This document shows, in pieces, positions 35,351 through 45,938 of a stretch of 64,000 nt of DNA. The translations under genes were made by a program, and so were the position numbers. The stretch lies in the NCBI GenBank assembly GCA_015062305.1, contig SUUX01000011.1:1-64000 (forward strand), given 5' to 3'. The notes beneath the pieces were generated by a model. It worked only from the letters and a program-made list of their open reading frames with translations. It did no database searches and was not told the origin of the DNA. Numbering within the stretch: the first letter of the stretch is position 1; each line of letters starts with the position of its first letter. The stretch comes from Alphaproteobacteria bacterium (GTDB lineage: Bacteria > Pseudomonadota > Alphaproteobacteria > RF32 > CAG-239).

Positions 35351-37615
35351 ATGAAATCGCCGGCTATTTCGCAAGCTATGGATATTCTTAAGATGCTCAG
35401 ACAAATATCTGAAGCAGAGGTGGATATTTCAGAAAAGCTCGAAAAAATTATCGTTATGATAGTACGGCAAATGAAAGCTGATGCCGGAGCATGTTATATC
35501 CAGATAGATGAAAATTATTTAGAACTTTTTGCTTCTTGCGGTTACAGCCCGGAAGCAGATCACAATATTACAATACGTATAGGGGAAGGACTTGTTGGAG
35601 AAGTTGCCAAAAGCAAAAAATCTCTTGTTGTTTCAAACGTATGGAAACATCCTCAATTTTCATATCAGCCCAGCATGGCTGAAGATAAATATAAATCATT
35701 TTTAGGCGTTCCACTCATTCGTTGGGGCAGGGTTATTGGCATAATTACCCTTCAACATAAAAAAACTCATGAATATTCAAATTCGGAAGTTGAAATAGCT
35801 GAGACAGTAGCCATGATTTTGAGTGATCTGGTTGCATCAGACGAAATGTCTGAATTTAAAAATGAGCTTTTTCGTTCTCGAGGACAAAGTGGCAAAGAAA
35901 AATATAAGGGAATATCTCTTAGCAATGGTTATGGCATGGGGACTGCAATTGTACACCGCCGCCGTCAAGCCGTGAGTAAGATTTTTGCAGACGACAAAGA
36001 TGCTGAACGTCAAAAATTAGATGTGGCTTATGCCAAAATGAATCAGGATTTGGATGACAAATTTACTTCTACACAACTTGGCATAGGAGAACATGTAAAC
36101 ATTTTAGAAGCATATAGAATGTTTGCCAAAGATAAAGGTTGGTACAATAAAATAACAAACAATATCAATAGTGGGTTAACAGCAGAAGCTGCCGTCGAAA
36201 GAGCCTATGAGGATATGTGGAACCGTCTTTCTGGCACTCAAGATACTTATATGCGAGAAAGGTTGCATGATTTAAGAGATGTTGCAGATAGGCTGTTAGG
36301 ATATCTTTGCGGTGATGAAAATTCTTCGGATAGCAAAGATTTGCAGGATATAATTGTTGTAGCCAAAACCATGGGTCCGGCAGATCTCATGGATTATGAC
36401 TACCACAAAATAAGAGGTCTGATAATAGAAGATGGTACTCCGACAATGCACGTCTCCATTGTGGCAAAGGCCTTGGGAATTCCTGTCATTTCTAAAATAA
36501 GAGGTATATGCAAAGAGATAAAAAATGGTCAGCTTATTGCTATAGATGGTACAGATGGATATGTATATATAGAGCCGACCGAACAAGTTAAGAAAAAATT
36601 TATATCTAAACAGGCCGAAAAGCAAAAAGCAGCCCAAAGACTTTCTGAACTCAAAAAATTGCCTTCAAAAACCAAGGATGGAACTCGCATAAATTTATAT
36701 CTTAACGTTGGGCTTTCTTTTGACCTGGATTACATTGAGACCACTAATTGTGATGGTATTGGACTATATCGTACAGAGATTCCTTTTATGGCTTCAGATA
36801 CAATGCCCGATGTTGAAAAACAAACAAGCTATTATCAAGAATTAATGGATAGAGTAGGGCGCAAAAAAGTTATATTCAGAAGCTTGGATGTCGGTTCAGA
36901 CAAGCTGTTGCCGTATTGGAGTTATGGCGGAGAAGATAATCCGGCAATTGGTTGGCGTTCAATTCGTATAACATTGGATAGAAGAGCTATTTTGCGCAAA
37001 CAGATGAGAGCGTTTTTGCGGGCAGCCGCCGGCAAGGAACTTAATGTTATGTTTCCGATGATATCAAATCTGGCTGAATTTCAAGATGCCAAAGAAACAC
37101 TAATGATTGAGCTAGAGAAAGAAAAACGCAAAGGACAAAATGTTCCTAAACAAGTGAATGTTGGTCTAATGATAGAGGTTCCTTCTATAGTTTTTCAATT
37201 AGATGCGGTTTTGCAAGAGGCTGATTTTATTTCTATAGGCACTAACGATTTGGCGCAATTTATTTTTGCTTGCGATAGAGGGAATCCTAAGTTAAGTAAT
37301 AGGTATGATGTTTTATCTGCTCCCTTTCTTAAAATGATGCATGATATTGTTCAAAAAGCCAATCAGGCAGGGGTTCCCTGTTCAGTGTGTGGAGAAATGG
37401 CAGCCAACCCTATAGAGGCGCTAGCCCTAATTGGTATTGGATATCGCAATCTTTCTATGTCTGGGGCATCTATCGGAAGAGTAAAGAGCATGGTACGCTC
37501 TGTTAAACTAGAAGATATTGAGGATTATATGAAAACTTTACTCAAATCCAACCGCAGAACATTGCGTCCTCAATTAATTTCATATGCCAATGATCATGGT
37601 ATTGAAATTTGCTAA
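35351..37615 (+). CDS. ptsP: PEP-protein phosphotransferase PtsP (enzyme I Ntr)
   Basis: A 754-residue protein. The ATG at 35351 is chosen over a TTG 24 bases upstream because a GGTGGAAAAG ribosome site precedes it. An N-terminal GAF domain (about 10-165) is followed by the enzyme-I part, with phospho-acceptor H367 in GTPTMHVSIVAK and PEP-binding motifs SIGTNDLAQF and SVCGEMAANP. It feeds phosphate from PEP to NPr and PtsN in the nitrogen-PTS. It lies upstream of a RodZ-like gene and prfA; ptsP near prfA is common in Alphaproteobacteria. Confidence 0.95.
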   Translation: MKSPAISQAMDILKMLRQISEAEVDISEKLEKIIVMIVRQMKADAGACYIQIDENYLELFASCGYSPEADHNITIRIGEGLVGEVAKSKKSLVVSNVWKHPQFSYQPSMAEDKYKSFLGVPLIRWGRVIGIITLQHKKTHEYSNSEVEIAETVAMILSDLVASDEMSEFKNELFRSRGQSGKEKYKGISLSNGYGMGTAIVHRRRQAVSKIFADDKDAERQKLDVAYAKMNQDLDDKFTSTQLGIGEHVNILEAYRMFAKDKGWYNKITNNINSGLTAEAAVERAYEDMWNRLSGTQDTYMRERLHDLRDVADRLLGYLCGDENSSDSKDLQDIIVVAKTMGPADLMDYDYHKIRGLIIEDGTPTMHVSIVAKALGIPVISKIRGICKEIKNGQLIAIDGTDGYVYIEPTEQVKKKFISKQAEKQKAAQRLSELKKLPSKTKDGTRINLYLNVGLSFDLDYIETTNCDGIGLYRTEIPFMASDTMPDVEKQTSYYQELMDRVGRKKVIFRSLDVGSDKLLPYWSYGGEDNPAIGWRSIRITLDRRAILRKQMRAFLRAAAGKELNVMFPMISNLAEFQDAKETLMIELEKEKRKGQNVPKQVNVGLMIEVPSIVFQLDAVLQEADFISIGTNDLAQFIFACDRGNPKLSNRYDVLSAPFLKMMHDIVQKANQAGVPCSVCGEMAANPIEALALIGIGYRNLSMSGASIGRVKSMVRSVKLEDIEDYMKTLLKSNRRTLRPQLISYANDHGIEIC

Positions 37616-37668
37616 AAAATATGTAACAATCATCAACAAATACGATTCTAAAAGAGAAGGAACTAGTT

Positions 37669-38661
37669 GTGAAAAAAGTTAAAACAGAAGCTGAGAACGT
37701 TGTAAAGTCAACAGAAAAAACTCCGGATGAAATTAAAGTGGTCGATTCTTCTGCTGCAGAAGAACAGGTAAAACCCGTAAAAAAGTCTGTTACAAAAGTT
37801 GGTAGCTTACTAAAAGAGATGCGCCTCCAAAAAGGACTGCGCTTGCCAGATGTCTCCAAGCGTTTGTGTATTAGAAAATTCTATCTGGAGGCGATAGAAG
37901 AGAGCAATTACAAAGAGATACCGGCGTTCCCATATGGAGTGGGATTTATTCGTTCTTATGCTGAATATTTAGGTCTGAATGGTAGTAATATTGTAGAATT
38001 ATATAAAGAAGAAACCAACATTAATCCAGACAAGGATATATATATGCTAGAGCCTCAAAGTGAGGCAAATGTTCCGGGGCGCAAATATTTAATTATCAGT
38101 TTGCTCGCTGTAATATTGGTTTATGTTGCTTGGTATATGTATAATAGTAGCAAATCAGAGGATGTAGCTACAGAAGCAACTATCGAGGAAGTTGCTTCTC
38201 CAGAAGAACAATCAGAAACAGCTACTATGCCTTTGGTTGTTGAGGATTATGCAGTTACTCCAGAGGTTTTAGATGTTGCTCCATCTGATGCTACCCAAAT
38301 TAATGACCCTGCATCAAATACGGAATCTACATCCCAAGTCGTCATCACAGAGGATTCTTTTGAAGAAAAATCTGCTCCACAAGTTAAAGATACTCCAGCA
38401 GAACCCACCCCTCAAGGTGTTGTTGTAAAAGTTAAAGAAGAAACTTGGGTTGAGGTTAAAGATGCCAACAAATTATACATAAGCAAAGTGTTGCAACCAG
38501 GTACAGAATATGTAGTTCCCGAAGGTGGAAAAGGAATGATTCTATCCATAGGAAAGTATAACGGAGCCGATGTATATATCAACGGAAAACTTACAAATGT
38601 TGTTCGTCCAAATAAAAAAACAAATATATCTTTAGATGGCTTTTTGTCAGAGAATCATTAG
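37669..38661 (+). CDS. RodZ-like HTH membrane protein
   Basis: A 330-residue bitopic protein with a GTG start after a GAAGGAA site. Residues about 44-110 form an HTH_25 domain (LLKEMRLQKGLRLPDVSKRL and the IEESNYKEIPAFPYGVGFIRSYAEYLGL stretch, quoted in part). A membrane helix (about 142-160) and an acidic, T/S/P-rich linker follow. Residues 245-330 form a DUF4115-type beta domain with WVEVKDANKLYISKVLQPG. This is the architecture of RodZ, which links MreB to the cell envelope and shape control. A terminator follows. Confidence 0.88.
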   Translation: MKKVKTEAENVVKSTEKTPDEIKVVDSSAAEEQVKPVKKSVTKVGSLLKEMRLQKGLRLPDVSKRLCIRKFYLEAIEESNYKEIPAFPYGVGFIRSYAEYLGLNGSNIVELYKEETNINPDKDIYMLEPQSEANVPGRKYLIISLLAVILVYVAWYMYNSSKSEDVATEATIEEVASPEEQSETATMPLVVEDYAVTPEVLDVAPSDATQINDPASNTESTSQVVITEDSFEEKSAPQVKDTPAEPTPQGVVVKVKEETWVEVKDANKLYISKVLQPGTEYVVPEGGKGMILSIGKYNGADVYINGKLTNVVRPNKKTNISLDGFLSENH

Positions 38662-38679
38662 CCATATATAGACTTTAAG

Positions 38680-38717
38680 AGATAGCCCTAGCTTTTGCTA
38701 AGGCTGTCTTCTTTTTT
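38680..38717 (+). terminator. Terminator after the RodZ-like gene
   Basis: A 13-bp stem AGATAGCCCTAGC/GCTAAGGCTGTCT with two G-U pairs, a TTTT loop and a CTTTTTT tail. Confidence 0.8.
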
Positions 38718-38745
38718 ATTGGAAGACTATACAAAGGATACAAAA

Positions 38746-39819
38746 ATGAATTTTGCAGAAAAATTAGCCAACGTTGTAAATAGATATAATGAACTTGAAG
38801 CCTTGATTTCAGAGCCTGGTTTAGCCTCGGATGAGCTGATAAAAATGAACAAAGAGTTATCAGCCTTATCTCCTATTGTTGAGGCAATAAATAACTATAA
38901 CAAATCTGAACAAAATATGTCAGATGCCAAACTCATGATGGAGGATTCCAGTTTAGATAAAGAAATGAAAGAGCTGGCAGAAGCTGAATATTATGAACTC
39001 AAAGAGCAACTGCCGATTCTTGAAAAAGAAATCAAGATACTTCTTCTTCCCAAAGATGCTGAGGATGAAAAAAATGCTATTCTTGAAGTCAGAGCAGGAA
39101 CAGGTGGAGATGAGGCCGCTCTTTTTGCCGGTGTTTTGTTTGAAATGTATCAGCGCTATGCGTCTCTTCAAGGATGGAAATTTGAGATTATGGATGCCAG
39201 CGAAAATGAGATTGGTGGCTACAAAGAAGCAACCGCTTCAATCAGTGGAAAAGATGTTTTCTCTAAGTTGAAGTTTGAATCGGGAGCTCATCGTGTCCAA
39301 CGTGTTCCTGTCACAGAATCTCAAGGAAGAGTACATACCTCTGCCGCCACGGTAGCGGTTCTGCCCGAAGTTGAAGAAGTGGATATATATATAAATCCTG
39401 CAGATGTTAAAATGGAAGCTTTTCGTTCATCGGGAGCAGGAGGGCAAAAGGTGAATAAAACCAGCTCAGCTGTTCGCATAACTCATATTCCAACAGGTAT
39501 AGTTGTAGAATCTCAAGAGGAACGTTCTCAGTTTAAGAATAGAGACAATGCCATGAGAAAACTTCGAGCTCGCTTATATAATGCACAGAAAGAAGCCGCA
39601 GATGCTGCCTATTCAGAAAAACGCAAACTGCAAGTTGGTAGTGGTGATCGTTCAGAGCGTATTCGCACATACAACTACCCCCAAGGACGTGTTACTGATC
39701 ACCGCATAAACCTCACTCTCTATAAGCTGGATGAAGTTGTCAGTGGAGACGCTCTGGGCGAGATTATAGATGCCTTAGTTGCCGAAGATCAGGCTCAAAA
39801 ACTCGCAGAGCTAGACTAA
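38746..39819 (+). CDS. prfA: Peptide chain release factor 1
   Basis: A 357-residue RF1. The start at 38746 follows AAAGGATACAAAA; a longer frame from 38695 would run through the upstream terminator. The GGQ loop is in [20 protein letters not shown], and the stop-codon recognition region has [14 protein letters not shown] with the domain-2 segments of RF1. It ends translation at UAA and UAG. The usual prmC methyltransferase does not follow; a terminator and dnaE do. Confidence 0.97.
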   Translation: MNFAEKLANVVNRYNELEALISEPGLASDELIKMNKELSALSPIVEAINNYNKSEQNMSDAKLMMEDSSLDKEMKELAEAEYYELKEQLPILEKEIKILLLPKDAEDEKNAILEVRAGTGGDEAALFAGVLFEMYQRYASLQGWKFEIMDASENEIGGYKEATASISGKDVFSKLKFESGAHRVQRVPVTESQGRVHTSAATVAVLPEVEEVDIYINPADVKMEAFRSSGAGGQKVNKTSSAVRITHIPTGIVVESQEERSQFKNRDNAMRKLRARLYNAQKEAADAAYSEKRKLQVGSGDRSERIRTYNYPQGRVTDHRINLTLYKLDEVVSGDALGEIIDALVAEDQAQKLAELD

Positions 39820-39849
39820 TAAAGAAAAGATTTTAGTTGAGAAAAAAAC

Positions 39850-39890
39850 ACAAACTGTTTATTATTCTTGCCATAAACAGTTTGTTTTTT
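39850..39890 (+). terminator. Terminator between prfA and dnaE
   Basis: A 13-bp perfect stem ACAAACTGTTTAT/ATAAACAGTTTGT with a 10-base loop and a T-run. It ends 11 bases before dnaE, so dnaE expression must come from read-through or from a promoter in or upstream of this hairpin. Confidence 0.85.
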
Positions 39891-39900
39891 AGGAATCCTC

Positions 39901-42900
39901 ATGGCTGAACCAAAGTTTGTTCATTTGCGTGTACACACCGCTTATTCTTTATCCGAAGGCGCAATCAAAGTGCCAGCCCTCATGCATAAACTGCACGATC
40001 AAGGGGTTGCTGCAGTTGCTCTAACAGATACAGCAAATATGTTCGGAGGCAAAGCCTTTTCCAAATATGCATCAGATGAAGGCATTAAACCTATTCTGGG
40101 CTGCCAATTTTATTTACGTAATCCCGATGCAGATGATGTCTTAAAATCTAAGGGCAGAACTATTGAGCCAGACAAAATAGTTTTATTGGTTATGAATGAT
40201 GTTGGTTATTCCAATATTATGCACCTCATGAAAAATTCATATCTAGACAATCCCCAGCCGACAGAAAAACCACAGTTAAAATTATCAGATATAGCAACAT
40301 ATAATGAAGGACTCATTTTGCTGAGCGGAGGAGTGGAAGGTCCGATTGGTCGATTACTTCTAGAACACAGAAACGCCGAGGCTGAAGAGTGTTTGCAAAA
40401 CCTGTATCAAATTTTTAAAGATCGCCTATATATAGAAATATCTCGCATAGGTTTGGAGGCAGAAAGGCAAACCGAAGACATATTCATTGATTGGGCATAT
40501 AAATACAATATACCATTTGTCGCTACCAATGAGGCTTTTTTTCTGGATGCTGAAATGTTTGAAGCCCATGATGCGCTGGTCTGCATTGCAACAGGAGAAT
40601 ATGTTGCCAATGACAATCGCAAAAAGTTTTCACCTAATAATAGATTGCGTTCAGAAGCAGAAATGTTGGAATTGTTTGCCGATTTGCCGGAGGCAATTCA
40701 AAACACCGTAAACATTGCCAAGAGATGTAATTATTTGTCAGAAAAGGTTCAGCCGCTGTTGCCTATTTTTGAGTGTCCGGATGGGCTAACTCAAGATGAG
40801 TTTATAGACCAAGAAGCTCATTCCGGGCTGGCAGAACGTATGCAAAAACATGTTTATTTTGAGGGGATGACTGCAGAGCAAAAATCAGAAATTGATAAAA
40901 AATATTATGACCGTTTGGAATATGAGCTCAGCGTAATCAAAAAAATGGGCTTTCCCGGATATTTTTTGATTGTGTCCGATTTTATTCGCTGGTCAAAAGG
41001 TCACGGAGTTCCTGTTGGCCCCGGGCGAGGGTCTGGTGCAGGTTCTATTGTTGCATGGTCTCTAAAAATTACCGACTTAGACCCTATAAAATTAGATTTG
41101 CTCTTTGAACGCTTCTTAAATCCGGAGCGTGTTAATATGCCCGACTTTGACGTTGACTTCTGTCAAGAAAATCGCCACAAAACCATAGAATATGTTCAAA
41201 ACAAGTACGGCTTTGACCATGTTGCTCAGATTATCACTTATGGCAAGTTGCAGGCCAAAAACGTTATTCGAGATGTGGCCAGAGTATTGCAAATGCCATA
41301 TTCTCAAGCCGACAGAATCTCTAAGATGATACCTCCGGGAGTTCAAGGTAAAAACCCAACGTTACAAGAATCTCTGGATCAAGTGCCGGAACTTGAGGAT
41401 ATGCGTCAAAACGACCCTCAAATAAATAAGCTGTTTGATATTGGTATGAAACTTGAAGGGTTATATCGTCAGTCTGGCGTTCATGCTGCCGGTGTTGTAA
41501 TTGGTGACAGACCATTAGACCTGTTGGTACCTTTATACAAAGATCCCAAAGCCGAAATGCCTGTCACTCAATATGACATGAAGTTTGTAGAAGAGACGGG
41601 TCTAATCAAGTTTGACTTCTTGGGTCTAAAAACTTTGACAGTTATTCAAAAAGCGGTGGATTGGGTCAAAAAGACTCAAGGTATAGAGCTAAATATGGAT
41701 GAAGTTCCTCTTGACGATAAACTTACCTATGAGATGCTTCAAAGAGGAGACACAACAGCCGTGTTCCAGTTTGAATCTCCAGGCATGAAAGATGTTCACA
41801 AGCAAATAAAGCCTGACCGTTTTGAAGATCTTATTGCTATTGTTTCTTTGTATCGACCAGGGCCAATGGATAATATTCCAACCTATATCAAACGCAAGCA
41901 CGGAGAAGAAGAAATCACTTATCTGCACCCATTACTAGCTCCGATTCTGGATGAAACATACGGTATTATGGTATACCAAGAACAAGTTATGAAGATTGCT
42001 CAAGTTCTTGGCGGATACACTATGGGTGGTGCGGATAAGTTGCGTAAAGTTATGGGTAAAAAAATGCGAGATGAAATCCCCAAACAACGCAAAATGTTTA
42101 CCGAGGGAGCCATCAAAAATGGCATAGCCGAAGATGTTGCCGGTAAAATATTTGATCAAATGGAAAAATTTGCGTCTTATGGATTCAACAAATCTCACGC
42201 TGCAGCATACTCATTAGTATCATACCACACAGCATACCTTAAGGCTCACTATCCCGTAGAATTTATGTGTGCAATTATGTCATTGGATATTGCCAACGTA
42301 GAGAAACTTCTTTTTTATAAAGAAGAAGGCAAAAAAATGGGATACAAAGTTTTGCCCCCTGATATCAATAAATCAGATGCAGATTTTGCAGTGGAAGATG
42401 GGAATATTCGTTACGCTCTTGCCGCAATCAAGAGTGTTGGTGCCGCCAATATGGAGGCCATCGAAAAAGAACGCAAAGCCCGTGGCCCATTTAAAGACAT
42501 ATCCGATTTCATTCATCGTATTGATTCTAAACAAATAAACAGACGCCAACTGGAGCAACTGATTAAAGCCGGAGCTTTTGACAGTATCGAAAAAAACAGA
42601 GGCAAACTTTTTGCCAACTTAGATACTATTATTTCTCATATAGCGTCTTCCACCGAACTCAAAAATAGTTCTCAGTCATCTCTGTTTGGAGCAGAGGAGT
42701 TACAAGCACCTGTCAGATTAGCCGACAAACCGGATTGGCCAGAATTGGAGCGACTTCAGCTTGAGGCCGAAGCAATAGGATTCTATCTATCAGCACATCC
42801 ATTAGATAGTTATTCGCAAGGAATAGAACGTCTTGGTGTCAAAAAAAGCAACGAAGTATTCCAAAACATCAGAACAGGAGACAATATTAGAGCCAAACTT

Positions 42901-43371
42901 GCGGGATGTGTTAACTCATTTCAAAAGCGTGTCAGTAAAAATGGCAACAAATATGCTTTTCTTGAAATATCTGACGGTACAAGCAATTTTGAAGGTTTAC
43001 TTTTCTCAGAGGGCCTTGCCAGATTTGAAGATGTTATAACTTCAGGTCAACCTTTGTTAGTCAGTGTTACGATAGACAAACAAGAAGAGGAAGGTCGCCC
43101 AAGGGTTATGATAACTCATGTTGATACGCTAGACAAGGCAATTGCTGAAATTGCCAATGGATTGGAATTAGGAATATCCGACATTTCTGCAGTTGGCGCT
43201 CTTCGCCAAATTCTAAACAAGGATAGAAACGGCAAAAACAAGATATATATCAAACCTGACAACAATAATTGGGATATCCGCATTGAATTGCCCGGAGGTT
43301 TTGCCTTATATGGAGACACCTTAAGCAACATAAGATCTTTGCCTGGCATATCTATGATAAAGGAAATTTAA
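39901..43371 (+). CDS. dnaE: DNA polymerase III alpha subunit
   Basis: A 1156-residue replicative polymerase. The N-terminal PHP domain starts VHLRVHTAYSLSEGAIK. The palm has the catalytic aspartates D415 and D417 in MPDFDVDF after GPGRGSGAGS. Helix-hairpin-helix (KSVGAANMEAIEKER) and OB (about 1000-1075) domains follow. It is the chain-elongating core of the replisome. The next gene, a membrane protein, starts 1 base after the stop. Confidence 0.98.
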   Translation: MAEPKFVHLRVHTAYSLSEGAIKVPALMHKLHDQGVAAVALTDTANMFGGKAFSKYASDEGIKPILGCQFYLRNPDADDVLKSKGRTIEPDKIVLLVMNDVGYSNIMHLMKNSYLDNPQPTEKPQLKLSDIATYNEGLILLSGGVEGPIGRLLLEHRNAEAEECLQNLYQIFKDRLYIEISRIGLEAERQTEDIFIDWAYKYNIPFVATNEAFFLDAEMFEAHDALVCIATGEYVANDNRKKFSPNNRLRSEAEMLELFADLPEAIQNTVNIAKRCNYLSEKVQPLLPIFECPDGLTQDEFIDQEAHSGLAERMQKHVYFEGMTAEQKSEIDKKYYDRLEYELSVIKKMGFPGYFLIVSDFIRWSKGHGVPVGPGRGSGAGSIVAWSLKITDLDPIKLDLLFERFLNPERVNMPDFDVDFCQENRHKTIEYVQNKYGFDHVAQIITYGKLQAKNVIRDVARVLQMPYSQADRISKMIPPGVQGKNPTLQESLDQVPELEDMRQNDPQINKLFDIGMKLEGLYRQSGVHAAGVVIGDRPLDLLVPLYKDPKAEMPVTQYDMKFVEETGLIKFDFLGLKTLTVIQKAVDWVKKTQGIELNMDEVPLDDKLTYEMLQRGDTTAVFQFESPGMKDVHKQIKPDRFEDLIAIVSLYRPGPMDNIPTYIKRKHGEEEITYLHPLLAPILDETYGIMVYQEQVMKIAQVLGGYTMGGADKLRKVMGKKMRDEIPKQRKMFTEGAIKNGIAEDVAGKIFDQMEKFASYGFNKSHAAAYSLVSYHTAYLKAHYPVEFMCAIMSLDIANVEKLLFYKEEGKKMGYKVLPPDINKSDADFAVEDGNIRYALAAIKSVGAANMEAIEKERKARGPFKDISDFIHRIDSKQINRRQLEQLIKAGAFDSIEKNRGKLFANLDTIISHIASSTELKNSSQSSLFGAEELQAPVRLADKPDWPELERLQLEAEAIGFYLSAHPLDSYSQGIERLGVKKSNEVFQNIRTGDNIRAKLAGCVNSFQKRVSKNGNKYAFLEISDGTSNFEGLLFSEGLARFEDVITSGQPLLVSVTIDKQEEEGRPRVMITHVDTLDKAIAEIANGLELGISDISAVGALRQILNKDRNGKNKIYIKPDNNNWDIRIELPGGFALYGDTLSNIRSLPGISMIKEI

Positions 43372-43372
43372 G

Positions 43373-44212
43373 ATGAGCGATAAATCTTTTTTCACAACAA
43401 TTATCAGCAAGCCGGAAGACGGCACGATTCGCTATCCTTTAAATGATATTATAATTGGTCCTTATAAAAAGTTTCTTGTTCATAGTCGGCAGTTTATTCA
43501 AATCGCTTCAATTTTTTCTGTAGCCATGTCTGCTGTATATCTTTTATTTGGGTCGTCAATTTTTTGTAATTTTTCATTTTTTAATCATGACTCCATCTGT
43601 TCTTACAATATTGGTGCCTATATTTTATCCAAGCTAATTATTCTCTACCTTATATCAGCATTTAGCGTTCGCTATTATCAATCAGTATGGTGTCAAAAAA
43701 CAACCAGTCCAATTTTTTTGTTTCGTCCGCAAAAACTAGATATTTTTTCTTTTATTGGCTTTATCTTTTTTATATTGATAAACATGATGTCTGTTTTGTC
43801 GGGCTATCTTCTTATAATAAGAGTTCCCAATCCTGATTGGCGCATAGAACTAACATACTTTGGGTTTGTGAGCATAGGCTTTTTGCTACCATTCATCTTG
43901 TTACGTTTATATAGCATTTTTGCCGATATATGGAGCGGCCACAAGCCATCGTCTTTACTTAATATTTGGAAACTCTCAAGAGGCAACAGCCTGCGTTTAA
44001 TCATCAGTGCTTCTATGCAGATGTTCTTGTTTATTTTTTCTCTTTCAGCCACCACCAGCTATGCCGGAAGCTTAGCTTCAGAGGCATCTATACTTTCTAT
44101 TATTGTAATGGAATATATATTTTGTTTTGTTATGCTAATATCTGTTAGCTTATTTATAAATTTCTGTGCAATACAGCAACATTACTTAAATTTGGAGAAC
44201 TCTGATGAATAA
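43373..44212 (+). CDS. Polytopic membrane protein, unknown (dnaE-linked, copy 1)
   Basis: A 279-residue protein with about six membrane helices and short loops. Near its middle is a basic amphipathic segment, LLNIWKLSRGNSLRLI, just before a membrane helix. The next protein has a similar segment, EAFRLCKGNRNKIFWG. The two overlapping genes are therefore probably distant paralogues. The shape recalls DUF975 or glycerophosphodiesterase membrane-domain proteins, without a firm match. Confidence 0.6.
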   Translation: MSDKSFFTTIISKPEDGTIRYPLNDIIIGPYKKFLVHSRQFIQIASIFSVAMSAVYLLFGSSIFCNFSFFNHDSICSYNIGAYILSKLIILYLISAFSVRYYQSVWCQKTTSPIFLFRPQKLDIFSFIGFIFFILINMMSVLSGYLLIIRVPNPDWRIELTYFGFVSIGFLLPFILLRLYSIFADIWSGHKPSSLLNIWKLSRGNSLRLIISASMQMFLFIFSLSATTSYAGSLASEASILSIIVMEYIFCFVMLISVSLFINFCAIQQHYLNLENSDE

Positions 44213-44987
44213 CAAAAATTCAGAAATAGTAAGCCTACCTTTTATAGAAACTATCAGAAGAAGTTTTTTATATACAGTATTCAATTGGGAATTGTTGGCC
44301 AAAATAATGATTGTTGGCTTAATTAGTTTAGTGCCGGAGTTTATAAATGGCTTCCCTTCTTTATGTTCTCTTAGCGCAGAAGGTTGCCAAGGTTCGTCTC
44401 AGCAAACTCTTTTTAATTTTCTGCTGTTGGTGGCATCTGTTGCCGCATTGATAAACTATAGCAGAAGCATAATTCTAAAAACGCCGGTAGACTTTGTTTC
44501 CTGGAGTTTTTGGCGCAGAAGCATCAAGTATATATTTGCTAGCATTGGTCTTACTTTTGTAATTATCACTCCATTTTTATTGTTGGCAGGCATGTATGCA
44601 GCAGTTTTTTCAGCTGAATCTGAGGCTTTAATCTATCTTTTGCTAATTGTGCCGCTAATTGCATGGATGGTATGGTTATCTCCAGTATTTTTATATTTTG
44701 CCGGAATAACCGTCGATGATAAAAAAATGACCATCAAAGAGGCTTTTCGTCTGTGCAAAGGCAATCGCAACAAGATATTTTGGGGGCAAAGTTTAATGAT
44801 GTTGCCTTGTGCAATAGGCGTATTGGTACTAACCTTAGTATACCAAATTTTTACACCTGAAATATACATATCTAAAATGATATACGCTATATTGTTGGTG
44901 ACTGTGTCATTTTTAGATACCTGTTTCAAAGCGTCATTTTTCGCTCATATATATCAGTTCTTCACTTTTTATAACAAGAGCAAATAA
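44205..44987 (+). CDS. Polytopic membrane protein, unknown (dnaE-linked, copy 2)
   Basis: A 260-residue protein with about six predicted helices, overlapping the previous gene by eight bases. It shares the layout of an amphipathic helix entering the membrane (EAFRLCKGN) with its neighbour. No catalytic motif is visible. A bidirectional terminator follows. Confidence 0.6.
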   Translation: MNNKNSEIVSLPFIETIRRSFLYTVFNWELLAKIMIVGLISLVPEFINGFPSLCSLSAEGCQGSSQQTLFNFLLLVASVAALINYSRSIILKTPVDFVSWSFWRRSIKYIFASIGLTFVIITPFLLLAGMYAAVFSAESEALIYLLLIVPLIAWMVWLSPVFLYFAGITVDDKKMTIKEAFRLCKGNRNKIFWGQSLMMLPCAIGVLVLTLVYQIFTPEIYISKMIYAILLVTVSFLDTCFKASFFAHIYQFFTFYNKSK

Positions 44988-45030
44988 TTTGAATTTCCAA
45001 TTTTTACAATGATAACAAAAAAGCCAATAT

Positions 45031-45067
45031 AAAAAATGCCACTCCTCAAGGAGTGACATTTTTTTTT
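45031..45067. terminator. Bidirectional terminator
   Basis: An AAAATGcCACTCCT/AGGAGTGaCATTTT stem with one mismatch pair, a 2-base centre, A-run left and T-run right. It serves the membrane-protein gene on the plus strand and the lipoprotein on the minus strand. Confidence 0.88.
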
Positions 45068-45938
45068 AGAAACGTCGTCTTTGCACTCTTACAATGCTAG
45101 CCTCATCATTGCCAATTCGTTGCAACAGAGGTTTACCCAGTTTTATCTGAGGCTTTAATTTCAAAGCGGTATTTAACTCAGACTGGTTTACTTTAATAGG
45201 TTTTCCGTTGACATCAAAAGCGTGCCATTTTGTTCCATCAAAAGCATACCATTTTACATCAGATTCGTTTTTGAAACCTCGCTTTTCATCATAAGCTCCC
45301 TCTGTATAGGCATAATTTATTACTTTTTCATATTTTGCCGGCAGGAGAATAATTTCTTGATATTCAAAACGATAATCTTTTGCATCAGTGTAAGAAGCCT
45401 GTTTTTTTTCAATCCAGTTTCCATATTTTCTCACACCCCATTTGCCATTTTCCTTAAACATCAAACCTGTATTTCCGGTAACAATATCTTCATAGGGACC
45501 ATAGCAAATCCATTCATTTTTGTTGATAACAAGAAAAGCTCCCTTTTCTGTATGTACAGTAATCGGATTTGCCGGCAATCCTGCCAAAGAACCGGAAAAA
45601 CTTCCGTTTTTACCACGAGCATATCTATATACAGGCTCAGAAACAAGAGGAATGCTATCACACAATACACCTCCATACTCTCCAAACATATAGGTTTTTC
45701 CTTTGCGAGTAGCCAGATAATATCCCTCTTCTCCATCCCTATCAATAAGCTTGATATTGTCAAACGCAGCTGGAACAAACATTATGTATTCAGTTCCCGC
45801 ACCATAAAGAGTTTCAGTGTCAGTTTGTAACACCCATCGTTCTGATTGTTGATCATAAACAGCCTTAGGTTGAGAGTTGCCACATCCAAGCAGACCTAGT
45901 CCGCATGCAGCCATCAAGATAAATAATAATTTTTTCAT
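45066..45938 (-). CDS. WG-repeat-like lipoprotein, left flank of the VirB6 cluster
   Basis: A 290-residue lipoprotein with a signal peptide ending in LGLLGC (Cys at 19). The beta-rich mature part has WG-like segments such as MFKENGKWGVRKYG and YAFDGTKWHAFDVNGK. It is clearly related to the protein at 61705-62475: both have GPYED followed after about 8 residues by a MFK/MYK-NGKWG segment. Both also end near RIGNDEAS / RVGTEEAS. The two genes bracket the VirB6-like cluster on opposite strands. Likely a surface or periplasmic binding protein. Confidence 0.7.
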   Translation of the reverse strand: MKKLLFILMAACGLGLLGCGNSQPKAVYDQQSERWVLQTDTETLYGAGTEYIMFVPAAFDNIKLIDRDGEEGYYLATRKGKTYMFGEYGGVLCDSIPLVSEPVYRYARGKNGSFSGSLAGLPANPITVHTEKGAFLVINKNEWICYGPYEDIVTGNTGLMFKENGKWGVRKYGNWIEKKQASYTDAKDYRFEYQEIILLPAKYEKVINYAYTEGAYDEKRGFKNESDVKWYAFDGTKWHAFDVNGKPIKVNQSELNTALKLKPQIKLGKPLLQRIGNDEASIVRVQRRRF

